From contig NZ_LN913006.1 of NCBI RefSeq assembly GCF_001487165.1, positions 1,511,651-1,575,650 of the forward strand: DNA of 64,000 nucleotides, given 5' to 3'. Of this stretch, positions 8,338 through 19,188 are shown piece after piece. The notes beneath the pieces were generated by a model. The model was not told the DNA's origin. It made no database searches and worked only from the letters and a program-made list of their open reading frames with translations. The position numbers and the translations under genes are program-made. Position 1 is the first letter of the stretch. Every line of letters starts with the position of its first letter. This DNA comes from Blautia massiliensis (ex Durand et al. 2017). GTDB taxonomy: Bacteria > Bacillota > Clostridia > Lachnospirales > Lachnospiraceae.

Positions 8338-10012
8338 GTTTCTTCATATCCTCCTCGTCAAATACATCATCAAGGTTCGCACCAGCCGGTACCATCGGGA
8401 ACACACTCAGATCCTGATCGATCCAGCAATCCAGAACGACAGGTCCCTCTGCTGCCAGTGCCATCTTAAGTGCAGGCTCCACATCCTCCATCTTTGTCAC
8501 ACGAATGGCTTTTGCACCCAGCGCCTCTGATAATTTCACAAAATCAACGGCGTCATCCAGTACTGTGGAAGAGTATCTCTTTCCATAGAAGAGCGTCTGC
8601 CACTGACGCACCATTCCCAGTACATGATTGTTCATAACAATCTGGATCAGCTGTCTGCCACAGCGTGCAGCTGTTGCCAGCTCATTCATATTCATACGGA
8701 AGCATCCGTCACCTGCTATATTTACAACTGTTTTTTCCGGTCTGCCCATCTTCGCGCCAATTGCAGCGCCAAGGCCGTAGCCCATGGTTCCAAGGCCACC
8801 GGAAGTAAGAAGAGTTCTCGGCTCTTTGTATTTATAATACTGCGCCGCCCACATCTGATGCTGTCCAACATCTGTGGAGATGATCGCATCACCGTTGGTC
8901 AACTCATAAAGCTTCTCTATAATATACGGACCTGTAAGCTGTGTGTGATCATAATTCAGCGGATATTTTGATTTCAATTCCTGGATATGTGCGATCCACT
9001 CCGGATGTTCTTTCTTCGGAATTTCCTCCAGAAGGCGTTTCAGCACTTCCTTCACATCACCGATCACACTGGCATCCACTTTGATATTTTTATTGATCTC
9101 CGCAGCATCCACATCAATCTGAAGGATTTTTGCATTATGCGCAAAAGTTTTGGTATTTCCTGTTACACGGTCACTAAAGCGTGCACCGAGAACAATAAGA
9201 AGATCGCACTCTGTTACGCCAAGATCGGAAGTCTTGGTTCCGTGCATACCTACCATACCTGTATAGAGAGGATCTTCTCCCGGGAAGGTACCCTTGCCCA
9301 TCAGAGTATCGCAGACAGGAGCCTGGATCCTGCGAGCCAGCTCACGTACTTCCTGGTCAGCACCGGAGATCACACATCCGCCGCCAACAAAAATAAACGG
9401 TTTCTCTGCCTCTCTGATCATTTCCAGTGCCTGATCAATATCTTCTTTACGGATACTTTTGATCTCACGGTTAACCGTAGCCGGATGGCATGGCTCATAT
9501 TCATATTTCATTCCTGTGATATCCTTCGGGACATCCACAAGCACCGGGCCGGGTCTTCCGCTTTTTGCAATATAAAATGCTCTTCTTAACGTATCTGCAA
9601 GATCTTCGATATTCTTTACGATGAAACTGTATTTTGTTACAGGCATTACGATACCTGCGATATCAACCTCCTGGAAAGAATCTCTTCCCAGGAGTGGTCT
9701 TCCTACGTTTGCAGTAATGGCTACCATCGGTACGGAATCCATGTATGCAGTCGCGATCCCTGTTACCAGGTTAGTTGCTCCTGGACCGGAGGTTGCCAGG
9801 CAGACACCCACCTTTCCAGTCGCTCTTGCATAACCGTCAGCAGCATGGGATGCACCCTGCTCGTGGGAGGTCAGTACATGTGTGATCTCATCTTTGTATT
9901 CATATAAGGCATCGTAAACATTCAGGATCGCGCCGCCCGGATATCCAAATACGGTATCAACGCCCTGTTCCTTCAGACATTCTACGATGATCTCTGCACC
10001 TGTAAGCTGCAT
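8330..10012 (-). CDS. ilvB: Acetolactate synthase, large (catalytic) subunit
   Basis: The 560-aa ThDP/FAD enzyme condenses two pyruvates, or pyruvate and 2-oxobutyrate, in branched-chain amino acid synthesis. It shows the FGYPGG motif with the ThDP-activating Glu in the next helix (about 46), the FAD-binding middle domain and the C-terminal ThDP motif GDGCFRMN...NNHVLGMV. The start at 10012 follows AAGGAGG. No small regulatory subunit (ilvN) follows; serC overlaps its 3' end directly. A catabolic acetolactate synthase is less likely because of its place next to ilvD. Confidence 0.94.
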   Translation of the reverse strand: MQLTGAEIIVECLKEQGVDTVFGYPGGAILNVYDALYEYKDEITHVLTSHEQGASHAADGYARATGKVGVCLATSGPGATNLVTGIATAYMDSVPMVAITANVGRPLLGRDSFQEVDIAGIVMPVTKYSFIVKNIEDLADTLRRAFYIAKSGRPGPVLVDVPKDITGMKYEYEPCHPATVNREIKSIRKEDIDQALEMIREAEKPFIFVGGGCVISGADQEVRELARRIQAPVCDTLMGKGTFPGEDPLYTGMVGMHGTKTSDLGVTECDLLIVLGARFSDRVTGNTKTFAHNAKILQIDVDAAEINKNIKVDASVIGDVKEVLKRLLEEIPKKEHPEWIAHIQELKSKYPLNYDHTQLTGPYIIEKLYELTNGDAIISTDVGQHQMWAAQYYKYKEPRTLLTSGGLGTMGYGLGAAIGAKMGRPEKTVVNIAGDGCFRMNMNELATAARCGRQLIQIVMNNHVLGMVRQWQTLFYGKRYSSTVLDDAVDFVKLSEALGAKAIRVTKMEDVEPALKMALAAEGPVVLDCWIDQDLSVFPMVPAGANLDDVFDEEDMKKHE

Positions 10013-10027
10013 ATCTTTCGTTCCTCC

Positions 10028-11701
10028 TTATTTTGCTTTCGGTACTTCCAGGATCGCACCACGGTTTCCGGATGTTACCATGGAAGCGTATCTTGCCAGA
10101 TATCCGGTTGTCACCTTCGGCTCTCTTGGCTGCCATTTTTCTCTTCTAGCCTGCATCTCTTCATCTGAAACCTTGATCTCCAGTTTCAGCTCCGGAATAT
10201 TGATGCTGATGATATCGCCTTCCTCAACCAGTGCGATCGGGCCGCCTACTGCTGCCTCCGGTGATACGTGTCCGATAGCGGCTCCTCTGGATGCACCACT
10301 GAAACGTCCGTCGGTGATCAGGGCTACGGAAGAACCAAGTCCCATTCCCACAATAGCAGATGTAGGATTCAGCATCTCTCGCATTCCAGGACCACCCTTT
10401 GGTCCCTCGTAGCGGATAACCACAACATCTCCCTCTACGATCTTACCGCCCTTGATGGCAACAATTGCGTCATCCTCGCTGTCAAATACACGTGCAGGAC
10501 CTTCATGTACCAGCATCTCCGGTACAACTGCAGAACGTTTTACAACACCACCATCCGGTGCAAGGTTTCCTTTCAGTACGGCAAGTCCGCCTGTCTTTGT
10601 ATACGGATTGTCGATCGGGCGGATAACATCCGGATTCAGGTTTACACAGTTTTTGATATTCTCACCTACTGTTTTTCCGGTTACTGTCATACACTCTGTA
10701 TGGAGAAGTCCCAGCTTGTTCAGCTCATTCATGACCGCATAGACACCACCGGCCTCATTAAGATCTTCCATGTAGGTCGGGCCTGCCGGTGCAAGGTGGC
10801 AAAGGTTCGGGGTCTTCTCACTGATCTCATTTGCAAAGCTGATATCAAAATCCATTCCGATCTCATGTGCGATAGCCGGAAGATGAAGCATACTGTTTGT
10901 GGAGCATCCAAGTGCCATATCTACTGTAAGTGCATTTAAAACTGCCTCTTTTGTCATAATGTCTCTTGGGCGGATGTTCCTTCTGTACATTTCCATTACC
11001 TGCATTCCTGCATGCTTTGCAAGACGGATACGTTCAGAGTATACTGCCGGGATGGTACCGTTTCCTTTCAGTCCCATACCGAGAACCTCTGTCAGGCAGT
11101 TCATGCTGTTCGCAGTGTACATACCGGAACATGATCCGCAGGTCGGGCAGGTTTTGTTCTCGAATTCTTCCAGATCATCTGCTGTGATGGTTCCTGCTGC
11201 ATAGGATCCTACTGCCTCAAACATACTGGAAAGACTGGTTTTGTGCCCTTTTACATGGCCGGCAAGCATCGGACCGCCGCTTACGAATACAGTAGGAACG
11301 TTGATCCTTGCCGCTGCCATCAGAAGACCAGGTACGTTTTTGTCACAGTTGGGAACCATGACCAGAGCATCAAACTGATGAGCCAGTGCCATGGCCTCTG
11401 TGGAATCTGCGATCAGGTCACGTGTTACAAGGGAATATTTCATTCCAACGTGTCCCATTGCGATTCCGTCACATACTGCGATCGCCGGAAATACAACCGG
11501 TGTGCCGCCAGCCATTGCAACGCCGAGCTTTACAGCATTTACAATTTTGTCAAGGTTCATATGTCCCGGTACGATCTCGTTATAAGAGCTTACGATTCCT
11601 ACCAGTGGTTTGTCCATTTCTTCCTTTGTCATTCCAAGGGCATTGAACAGGGAACGATGTGGTGCCTGCTGTGTGCCTTTTCTTACGGTATCACTTTTCA
11701 T
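10028..11701 (-). CDS. ilvD: Dihydroxy-acid dehydratase
   Basis: The 557-aa Fe-S dehydratase forms 2-oxoisovalerate and 2-oxo-3-methylvalerate from the dihydroxy acids. Cluster cysteines sit in PNCDKNVPG and [18 protein letters not shown]. The C-terminal [10 protein letters not shown] segment, typical for IlvD/Edd proteins, is intact. The ribosome binding site AAAGGAGAG precedes the start. It is separated by 15 bp from ilvB, consistent with one transcript. IlvC, the preceding pathway enzyme, is not in the window. Confidence 0.96.
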   Translation of the reverse strand: MKSDTVRKGTQQAPHRSLFNALGMTKEEMDKPLVGIVSSYNEIVPGHMNLDKIVNAVKLGVAMAGGTPVVFPAIAVCDGIAMGHVGMKYSLVTRDLIADSTEAMALAHQFDALVMVPNCDKNVPGLLMAAARINVPTVFVSGGPMLAGHVKGHKTSLSSMFEAVGSYAAGTITADDLEEFENKTCPTCGSCSGMYTANSMNCLTEVLGMGLKGNGTIPAVYSERIRLAKHAGMQVMEMYRRNIRPRDIMTKEAVLNALTVDMALGCSTNSMLHLPAIAHEIGMDFDISFANEISEKTPNLCHLAPAGPTYMEDLNEAGGVYAVMNELNKLGLLHTECMTVTGKTVGENIKNCVNLNPDVIRPIDNPYTKTGGLAVLKGNLAPDGGVVKRSAVVPEMLVHEGPARVFDSEDDAIVAIKGGKIVEGDVVVIRYEGPKGGPGMREMLNPTSAIVGMGLGSSVALITDGRFSGASRGAAIGHVSPEAAVGGPIALVEEGDIISINIPELKLEIKVSDEEMQARREKWQPREPKVTTGYLARYASMVTSGNRGAILEVPKAK

Positions 11702-11820
11702 TTTTAAGGTCTCTCCTTTTTATTCTTTACGATAGGATCCGGTATCTGTTTATAGACTTCCTCTTCCAGGTACCGGTTTTTTCTGTTCTGTTTCGTTTTC
11801 TTCTCTCTGTCCCGCTTTAT

Positions 11821-12906
11821 TTATGCAATGGCATCTGCGATCAGATCGCCCATCTCTTTGGTTCCGACAAGCTTGCATCCGTCAGACATGATATCTCCTG
11901 TTCTGTAACCCTCTGTAAGAACCTTCTGTACTGCTGTTTCCACAGCATCTGCTTCTTTATCAAGATCCAGAGAATATCTCAGCATCATAGCAGCGGAAAG
12001 AATGGTTGCGATGGGGTTTGCCTTGTTCTGGCCTGCGATATCCGGTGCAGAACCATGGCTCGGCTCATAGAGACCAAGCTTTGTCTCATTTAAGCTTGCG
12101 GAGGAAAGCATTCCGATAGAACCGGTCACCATACTTGCCTCATCAGAGAGGATATCTCCGAACATGTTTTCTGTAAGGATAACATCAAACTGCTTCGGAT
12201 CACGTACCAGCTGCATTGCACAGTTATCAACCAGCATATGCTCCAGTGTTACATCCGGATAGTCCTTTGCCACATCCTCTACTACACTTCTCCAGAGTCT
12301 GGAAGAATCAAGAACATTGGCTTTATCTACACTTGTAACCTTATTTCTTCTCTTACGTGCGATCTCAAATGCCTTAATGGCAATACGGCGGATCTCATTC
12401 TCATTATAAGAAAGAGTATCTACTGCTGTGCGGACTCCGTTCTCCTCAGTAGTCTTTCTTGCTCCGAAATAAAGACCTCCTGTAAGCTCTCTTACGATGA
12501 TCATGTCAAAACCATCTCCGATGATCTCATCACGGAGCGGGCATGCATCACGAAGCTCATTGTAAAGATAAGCCGGACGAAGGTTTGCAAACAGGTTCAG
12601 CGCCTTACGTATCGCAAGAAGACCTGCCTCCGGGCGTTTGGACGGCTCCAGCTTGTACCACGGGGATGTCTTGGCATCGCCGCCAATGGAACCCATCAGT
12701 ACTGCATCAGAAGCTTTTGCCTGGGCAATGGCTTCCTCTGTAAGAGGTACTCCGTGAGCATCAATGGATGCCCCTCCTAAAAGAACCTCTGTGTATGAAA
12801 ATTTATGACTGTATTTCTCACATACTCTGTCTAAAACTTTTTTGGCCTCGGCAACAATCTCCGGACCGATTCCGTCTCCCGGAATCAGGGCAATCTTGTA
12901 CTCCAT
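11821..12906 (-). CDS. leuB: 3-isopropylmalate dehydrogenase
   Basis: The 361-aa NAD-dependent beta-decarboxylating dehydrogenase acts in leucine synthesis. It shows [13 protein letters not shown] at the N-terminus, the substrate arginines and [10 protein letters not shown], the active-site Lys/Asp regions, and the NAD motif [18 protein letters not shown]. The start at 12906 has CGGAGGAG 9 nt upstream; an in-frame upstream ATG at 13002 lies over the promoter and is rejected. First gene of the operon, 119 bp before ilvD. leuA and leuCD are absent here. Confidence 0.95.
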   Translation of the reverse strand: MEYKIALIPGDGIGPEIVAEAKKVLDRVCEKYSHKFSYTEVLLGGASIDAHGVPLTEEAIAQAKASDAVLMGSIGGDAKTSPWYKLEPSKRPEAGLLAIRKALNLFANLRPAYLYNELRDACPLRDEIIGDGFDMIIVRELTGGLYFGARKTTEENGVRTAVDTLSYNENEIRRIAIKAFEIARKRRNKVTSVDKANVLDSSRLWRSVVEDVAKDYPDVTLEHMLVDNCAMQLVRDPKQFDVILTENMFGDILSDEASMVTGSIGMLSSASLNETKLGLYEPSHGSAPDIAGQNKANPIATILSAAMMLRYSLDLDKEADAVETAVQKVLTEGYRTGDIMSDGCKLVGTKEMGDLIADAIA

Positions 12907-12973
12907 TTTATTCACTCCTCCGATTTCCCCTGTGCTGTAAAATTTTAACGCACTGGTGTGGATAATTGTTATT

Positions 12974-13002
12974 ATCATAACGCACTTTTCGACGGATTTC
13001 AA
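12974..13002 (-). promoter_or_regulatory. Promoter of the leuB-ilvD-ilvB-serC-serA operon
   Basis: TTGAAA (12997-13002) and TATGAT (12974-12979) on the minus strand are spaced by 17 nt. The predicted leader is only about 60 nt. I see no T-box specifier structure, leader peptide or attenuator in it, so control is probably by a DNA-binding regulator. Confidence 0.72.
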
Positions 13003-13091
13003 CCTATTAAATAGATAAAGTTATTTCCGGAATGCAAAAAATAAACGGCAATTCCCTGTTTCTGCCGCCACAGAGACATACTTTCGCACAC

Positions 13092-13141
13092 AGAAAAAAG
13101 AAAAACTGCCTACCATTCCGGTACAGCAGTCTTTCTTTTTT
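13092..13141 (-). terminator. Terminator after the TPM-domain gene
   Basis: On the minus strand ACTGC TGTACC...GGTAG GCAGT forms the hairpin, followed by TTTTTCTTTTTT. It is flanked by T-rich sequence on the other strand too, so it may act in both directions, but only the minus-strand gene ends here. Confidence 0.75.
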
Positions 13142-13171
13142 TATCATATTCTGTTTTTCCTGATGATCTTC

Positions 13172-13972
13172 TCAGAATTTCCCGCTGGAACCACCGAAGG
13201 TATCACCGGAAGATGAGGTATGGGTGCTGGAACCACCGCTATTATCCTCATTTTTCGGTTTTGCGGATTTTGATACCGTACTGTAGAGGTAAAAATCATT
13301 ACTTCTGGTCACATTCATACTGCCCTGCCGCACATAAGAAGCCGCCCGATCCTGTTTTCGCACAGTTTTCAGCTTTCTTCTCATATTTCCGGTCACCAGT
13401 AATCCTGCCACAAGCCCCACAGCAAGAGCGATCAGCAGGTTTATCCCAACCGCAAAAGGCTCATCTGGAAGGTTTTCCACATCGTATGGCTCTGCCTCAT
13501 CTGCCTGCGTGATAAAATCATCGCATTCCGTGGCAAACTTATGAAACGCTTCGTTATAATCACCGTCACTTAAATAAGGCTTCACCTGATCCATGATGTA
13601 GGACTGTCCGGCATCCGTAAACACTTCTATCGCATATCCGTGTGTTGCAATGGCCCAGTTACGGTCTCCCATATCCAACAGGAATAAAATACCGTCACCA
13701 TTTTCCCCCTGTCCATATCCATGGTCAATAAAATAATCCTCCGCATACGCCTGGGCTGTTTTTCCCTCAAGACTGTTAACGGTAACGACCACAACATCTA
13801 CCTGATCTCGCTCACTGATCTCATCCAGAGTACTGCTCAGGCTCTCCTGCTGCTCTGCATCCAGAAGGCCCGCCTGGTCATCCAGACGGCTTACGGTGCC
13901 TGCCCATACTGGAAAAGCACATGCCAGACACAAAAAGATCGATATCAAAAATACAGATATTCTTTTTTTCAT
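13172..13972 (-). CDS. TPM-domain secreted/membrane protein (YgcG-like)
   Basis: The 266-aa protein has a signal peptide (KKRISVFLISIFLCLACAF, cleavage near PVWA-GT), then a TPM domain (about 25-160) that begins with LDDQAGLLDAEQQESL and carries VVVVTVNSLEG and DYFIDHGYGQGENGDGILFLLD. A transmembrane segment follows at about 172-192, then a short basic region and a Ser/Gly-rich tail (SSGDTFGGSSGKF). The TPM domain would lie outside the membrane. The start at 13972 has GGAGG at 8 nt; ATG at 13981 is too close to it. Last gene of a three-gene set with the zinc-ribbon and SPFH genes. The biochemical role of TPM proteins is uncertain. Confidence 0.82.
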   Translation of the reverse strand: MKKRISVFLISIFLCLACAFPVWAGTVSRLDDQAGLLDAEQQESLSSTLDEISERDQVDVVVVTVNSLEGKTAQAYAEDYFIDHGYGQGENGDGILFLLDMGDRNWAIATHGYAIEVFTDAGQSYIMDQVKPYLSDGDYNEAFHKFATECDDFITQADEAEPYDVENLPDEPFAVGINLLIALAVGLVAGLLVTGNMRRKLKTVRKQDRAASYVRQGSMNVTRSNDFYLYSTVSKSAKPKNEDNSGGSSTHTSSSGDTFGGSSGKF

Positions 13973-13985
13973 GGCATCCACCTCC

Positions 13986-15071
13986 CTACAAAGCCCAGAT
14001 CAGATACAGGATAATATAAGTGATCACACCCACGACCCCCGTTGTTCCCAGGAACCATCGTGCAAAAGCGTTCTTATCTGTAGGCAGATTTCCCACAAAT
14101 TTCCCTGTCTGACCATTCATAGCAAATATGTAATTATCACCCTTCCACTTCGTCTGCAGGATCCATACGGGATATAACGCATATTTCGTTGTCCCGTTAT
14201 GAAGCCGGATACTGGTATTCTCCGGTACCACACTGGCGTATCCTCTCACCGTATCCCGGAATGCAGCCTCTGTGCTGCGGCGGATACGCTCATTGGCACG
14301 TTCCTCACACTCGCTGGCTGTCACATCATATTTATCTGCAAAATATCCAGCCAGATACGCAGTCTGAAAATCCACCGCTTCTTTGAAATCAAAAGGCTCT
14401 ATAGACTCCATCAGATCATTTTCCATGCTGGCAGAGCCATCCACCGGTACATGATCAAAACCAAGAGAACCACTTCTGTGTACTGCATAATAGCTGGTCT
14501 CCGTATAATCATAATCACTATCGCTCCAGAACCGGGTCTTTGTTGCACGGTAACGGATATCTGCGTCTGCGTCTGTGTCATACAGCCAAAACGGAACGTA
14601 GATACCCTTAACCTCGCTGATATGATTCTCCGACTTAAACGCTTTCGGCAGAAGCCTCTTACCGGTAAGATGCTTTTTCAGCCTCTCCTTTGCCGCTTTC
14701 TTGTCCAGCTTAAACGGGATCACATAATCCGGCTTCAGTGCACCGGACAGCTGCCCGGTCATTACCACCGGACTTCCGCAAAACGGGCAGGCCGTTGCTG
14801 CCGTGTTGGCATCTCCCACGATCTCACCGCCACAGGACTTGCACACATAGGTACGCAGCCCCTCACTCTCCCCGTCCTGCCACTCACTGCCGGCCTCATC
14901 CGACCAGCTCATATCCTCAGGCTGCTCTTCCTCCACAGTCTGGGCATATTCCGATAACGTCCCGACATCAAACTCCGTATCACAAAACGGACACTTCATC
15001 TTCTGCACAGAACTGTCAAACTCTATAGAGCCACCACAGCACGGACACTTAAACTCCTGCATCTTCGCCAT
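13986..15071 (-). CDS. Zinc-ribbon membrane protein (TFIIB-like ribbons)
   Basis: The 361-aa protein has two Cys4 ribbons: FKCPCCGGSIEFD...MKCPFCDTEFD (about 8-36) and YVCKSCGGEIVGD...TACPFCGSP (about 75-100). A central beta-rich domain (about 110-320) contains FWLYDTDADADIRYRATKTRFW. One C-terminal transmembrane helix (about 338-358) is present. Such proteins are often mis-annotated as helicase PriA-like because of the ribbons; no helicase motif is present. It is 14 bp from the TPM gene and about 85 bp from the SPFH gene, pointing to a shared membrane-linked function. Confidence 0.8.
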   Translation of the reverse strand: MAKMQEFKCPCCGGSIEFDSSVQKMKCPFCDTEFDVGTLSEYAQTVEEEQPEDMSWSDEAGSEWQDGESEGLRTYVCKSCGGEIVGDANTAATACPFCGSPVVMTGQLSGALKPDYVIPFKLDKKAAKERLKKHLTGKRLLPKAFKSENHISEVKGIYVPFWLYDTDADADIRYRATKTRFWSDSDYDYTETSYYAVHRSGSLGFDHVPVDGSASMENDLMESIEPFDFKEAVDFQTAYLAGYFADKYDVTASECEERANERIRRSTEAAFRDTVRGYASVVPENTSIRLHNGTTKYALYPVWILQTKWKGDNYIFAMNGQTGKFVGNLPTDKNAFARWFLGTTGVVGVITYIILYLIWAL

Positions 15072-15155
15072 ATATTCACCTCACTTCATCATTCTGTATC
15101 CAACAACCGGCAGGAGTTACCTTGCATTTTGCTCCTGACCATCTCTCTTTCTGAT

Positions 15156-16511
15156 CTATACTGCATCCTCCGGTCCGAACGGATCACCGCACTCCGGGCA
15201 GAATTTCGGTGGATTCTCCGGATCTGCCGGTTCCCATCCGCACCTGCTGCAGCGATACTGCATCTTCTTCTCCGGTTTCTTCGCTCCGCAGTTCATACAG
15301 AACTTGCCTTTATTCACCGTACCGCAGGAACAGGTCCAGCTGTCCTCCACCGGACGCGATGCACCACACTCCGGACAGAATTTCCCCGAAGAAACCGCAC
15401 CACAACTGCAGGTCCAGGAACCAGCCGCAGCCCCTGCTCCGTTCCCTGCCGGCGAAACCGGCCGCGCTGCCTGCTGCTGTACACTCTGCTGCTGCGCCTG
15501 TTGCTTCTGGCCCATCTCAAACAACTGCTGCGCATTCAGACCACCTGCATTAGCAGCCATACCCATGCCCATAAAACCAGTCATAGCCCCTGCTGAATTA
15601 GAAGCCGCAGCCTTCATAGCATCCGCCTGGGCCCCGGTCAGAGTAGCCGCAGCCATAGCAGGATCACGCATCATAGCCGTACGCTGAGCCTGCTTGATCA
15701 TCTCGGCATCCTCATCCGGCAATGTCACAGAACCAAGTGCCACACTGACCACCTTAAGCCCACGAAGCTCCTCCCACTTGGCAGAAAGCACCTCATTCAT
15801 GGCATTCTCCAGCTCCGTATTATGAGTCACGATCTGATTCGGACGCAACTCCAGCTCCGAAAGCCTTCCGAAAGCAGGCTGCAGCGCACTGATAAACTCC
15901 GCCTTCAGCTGTCCGTCCAGCTCCTCTCTGGTATACTCCCGCTCCACATTTCCACACACATTCGTATAAAAAAGAAGGGGATCCGCGATCCTGTAGGAAT
16001 AAACACCATGACACCTCACAGCCACATCCACATCCAGCCCGATCCTAGAATCCACAACCCGGAACGGGATCGGATTAGCAGTACCAAACTTGTTATCCAC
16101 AAGCTCCTTGGTATTAAAATAATACACCCTCTGATCCTTACCCGTATCACCGCCAAAAGCAAACCTCTTCCCGATCGTATCAAAGGTCTTCCTGATTCCG
16201 TCACCCAGACTACCTGAAAAAATACTCGGCTCCGTAGAAGCATCATACGTATACTCTCCCGGATCCGCACAAACCTCAACAACCTTTCCCTGCTCCACGA
16301 TCATCATACACTGACCATCCGCCACAGCGATCCCGCTGCCGCTGGAAATGATATTATCACTCCCATGTTTATTGGAAGACCTGGAAGAAGACCTCTTCGT
16401 CCCCTTCACAACCATCACTTCTTTATCCATAGCCTCACAGTAAAAAAACTCCTTCCACTGATCCGCCAACGTACCACCCGCTGCACCCACAGCCGCTCTG
16501 ATAAGACCCAT
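15156..16511 (-). CDS. SPFH-domain protein with C-terminal zinc ribbons (YdjI-like)
   Basis: The 451-aa protein starts GLIRAAVGAAGGTLADQWKEFF and has an SPFH (stomatin/prohibitin-like) domain over about 40-290, an Ala/Gln/Met-rich linker (about 290-365), and C-terminal zinc ribbons (CSCGAVSSGKFCPECG, CSCGTVNKGKFCMNCG, CSRCGWEPADP...CPECG). This arrangement matches YdjI-type proteins once called virion core protein-like; in Bacillus this family is membrane-recruited and stress-linked. The start at 16511 follows AAAGGGG; an ATG 27 nt upstream lacks a ribosome binding site. It leads the three-gene cluster with the ribbon and TPM proteins. Confidence 0.85.
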   Translation of the reverse strand: MGLIRAAVGAAGGTLADQWKEFFYCEAMDKEVMVVKGTKRSSSRSSNKHGSDNIISSGSGIAVADGQCMMIVEQGKVVEVCADPGEYTYDASTEPSIFSGSLGDGIRKTFDTIGKRFAFGGDTGKDQRVYYFNTKELVDNKFGTANPIPFRVVDSRIGLDVDVAVRCHGVYSYRIADPLLFYTNVCGNVEREYTREELDGQLKAEFISALQPAFGRLSELELRPNQIVTHNTELENAMNEVLSAKWEELRGLKVVSVALGSVTLPDEDAEMIKQAQRTAMMRDPAMAAATLTGAQADAMKAAASNSAGAMTGFMGMGMAANAGGLNAQQLFEMGQKQQAQQQSVQQQAARPVSPAGNGAGAAAGSWTCSCGAVSSGKFCPECGASRPVEDSWTCSCGTVNKGKFCMNCGAKKPEKKMQYRCSRCGWEPADPENPPKFCPECGDPFGPEDAV

Positions 16512-16662
16512 AAATCCAACCCCTTTCTGAAAATTCATTCTTATTTACAATTTTACGATATTCCAAAGCCATCGTCACTCTCATTTCTGATAGTAACATC
16601 ATTATTACACGAATTTTATCAAAAATCCACTTATTTCTATACAATATTACAATTGTCATATT

Positions 16663-16795
16663 CCCATCACATCCACAATTGTAGGCATATCCACACAGTC
16701 CATCCGCGCTGGCATCAAAGGCTATTCTAGGCACATCCACACAGTCCATCTGCGCTGGCATCAAAGGCTATTCTCCCATCACATCCGCAATTCTA
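16663..16795. repeat. Composite tandem repeat upstream of the SPFH gene
   Basis: A 46-bp unit is duplicated (16684-16729 and 16730-16774; both contain CACACAGTCCATC and GCGCTGGCATCAAAGG). It is flanked on both sides by a 21-bp unit CCCATCACATCC(A/G)CAATT (16663-16683 and 16775-16795). Between 16512 and 17262 there is no gene; the stretch holds this repeat and the long hairpin element at 16940. Confidence 0.7.
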
Positions 16796-16939
16796 GGCAC
16801 ATCCGCAATCCAGGCTGACAGCGCAGCGCCTCAGCCGTCCCCCCAATCAAACACAAACTCAGCCATTGCAGTCGTCCAACGCAACGCTGACGACCCACAA
16901 CCAACCGTCAAACGACACTATTTCTCACCGGAAGCACCA

Positions 16940-17151
16940 GCCGGGGAAGGGGATGCTGGATGGCTCTGCTTCTGCAGGAGGGGAGCTGATTCTTGGACGG
17001 CGGGAATCTGCGTTGTTTTTCAAAAGTTCGCTGTCTGAGCGGCAGCAGGCCGCGAGTTCGGACTTTTTAAAAACGCTTTTAGCAGATTTCCGGCGTCCTA
17101 GAAGCCAGCCCCCGACGAAGCCGCAGACCAGCCAGCATCCCCTTCCCCGGC
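16940..17151. repeat. Long nested-hairpin element, family 1, copy B
   Basis: A perfect 20-bp terminal inverted repeat (16940-16959 / 17132-17151) encloses a 17-bp stem (16994-17010 / 17082-17098, 15 of 17 paired), an A/T-rich stem, and an apex with GCTGTCTGAGC, a GCGGC/GCCGC mini-stem and GCGAGTTC. The 3' side has CTTTTAGC, CCTAGAAG and CCCCCGACGAAG. The apex and 3' motifs match copy A at 1001-1209 while the stem sequences do not, so pairing is maintained by compensatory change. No protein is encoded. Confidence 0.65.
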
Positions 17152-17262
17152 GTCCCTTCATCCGTTCGTTCGTCCGTTCGTCCACATACAAATACAAAAA
17201 AAGACACCACGTCACAAAAAACGCAGTGCCTCTCTCATATTCAAGTTATTGCGAAAAAAGCA

Positions 17263-17577
17263 TCAAGCAGAAGCCTGATCAGCCTTCTCAACCTCAGCAA
17301 TCGCCTGCTTCCTCATAGGAATACGGCAATTCTTATTATTACCAAACTCAACAATAACATCTTCCTCAGTCATATCAATAACAACACCATAAAAACCACT
17401 GGTAGTAACAACACTGTCACCAACCTCCATGCTGTTCAACATAGTCTGAGTTCTCTTCTGCTCCTTCTTCTGCGGACGGATCATCATAAAATACATAATT
17501 CCAAACAGAACTACGATCCAGACAATACCAAGACCCGCGCTAAGTCCGCCAGCTGCCGCTGTAGATGATGCGATCAT
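17263..17577 (-). CDS. yajC: Preprotein translocase accessory subunit YajC
   Basis: The 104-aa single-pass membrane protein binds SecDF-YidC and supports Sec-dependent export. It has a short N-terminal periplasm-side stretch, a transmembrane helix (about 16-36: GIVWIVVLFGIMYFMMI), the family signature IRPQKKEQKR right after it, and a small SH3-like cytoplasmic domain with NSMEVGDSVVTTSGFYG. Ribosome binding site AGGAGG. It lies just downstream of tgt, a pairing found in many bacteria. Confidence 0.93.
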   Translation of the reverse strand: MIASSTAAAGGLSAGLGIVWIVVLFGIMYFMMIRPQKKEQKRTQTMLNSMEVGDSVVTTSGFYGVVIDMTEEDVIVEFGNNKNCRIPMRKQAIAEVEKADQASA

Positions 17578-17734
17578 TTCAAATTCCTCCTGCTAAAAAC
17601 AAATAATCTGCGGTACCCCCGCCGTTACTGACCTCTAAAAGTGTCACTTCGTACTATCATACACAAAAACCAAAAAACCTTCAAGAGTTTTCTTATAAAA
17701 TCAAAGTAATTTACACAAATTTTATAAATAAAAC

Positions 17735-18898
<1,164 letters not shown>

Positions 18899-19045
18899 CT
18901 AAAAACATTTTAAAGTTGTCTCTGCCCGGCATCTGCGTCGCAGATACAGCCATAACCAGCTGTCGATGCAAATATCTTTCAAAACTTTTAGTCAATATCA
19001 TAACACATTTTTTTCTTTACGGCTACTGATTGTTAAACTTTTACA

Positions 19046-19074
19046 TTGCCATTTTTTAAACGATATCGTATAAT
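19046..19074 (+). promoter_or_regulatory. Promoter of the dehydratase activase fusion gene
   Basis: TTGCCA (19046-19051) and perfect TATAAT (19069-19074) are spaced by 17 nt. The leader of about 110 nt contains a short TCTGACAGAAATGTCAGA hairpin near 19124. Confidence 0.7.
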
Positions 19075-19188
19075 ATAGAATATTCGCTTAAAAATCCTTT
19101 ATAATAAGAAGAAACAACTCCCATCTGACAGAAATGTCAGAGTCGGGCAACCCCTGTATAGATACAACGAGGAGGAAATCAATTTTTT

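Noticed and set aside
7093..8469. 458-aa plus-strand frame across serC/ilvB
   Set aside because: It covers three certain minus-strand genes and shows no recognisable family features.
12907..13171. T-box or other riboswitch upstream of leuB
   Set aside because: The promoter lies about 70 bp before leuB, and the remaining leader has no T-box sequence or specifier hairpin; the hairpin at 13092-13141 is the terminator of the neighbouring gene.
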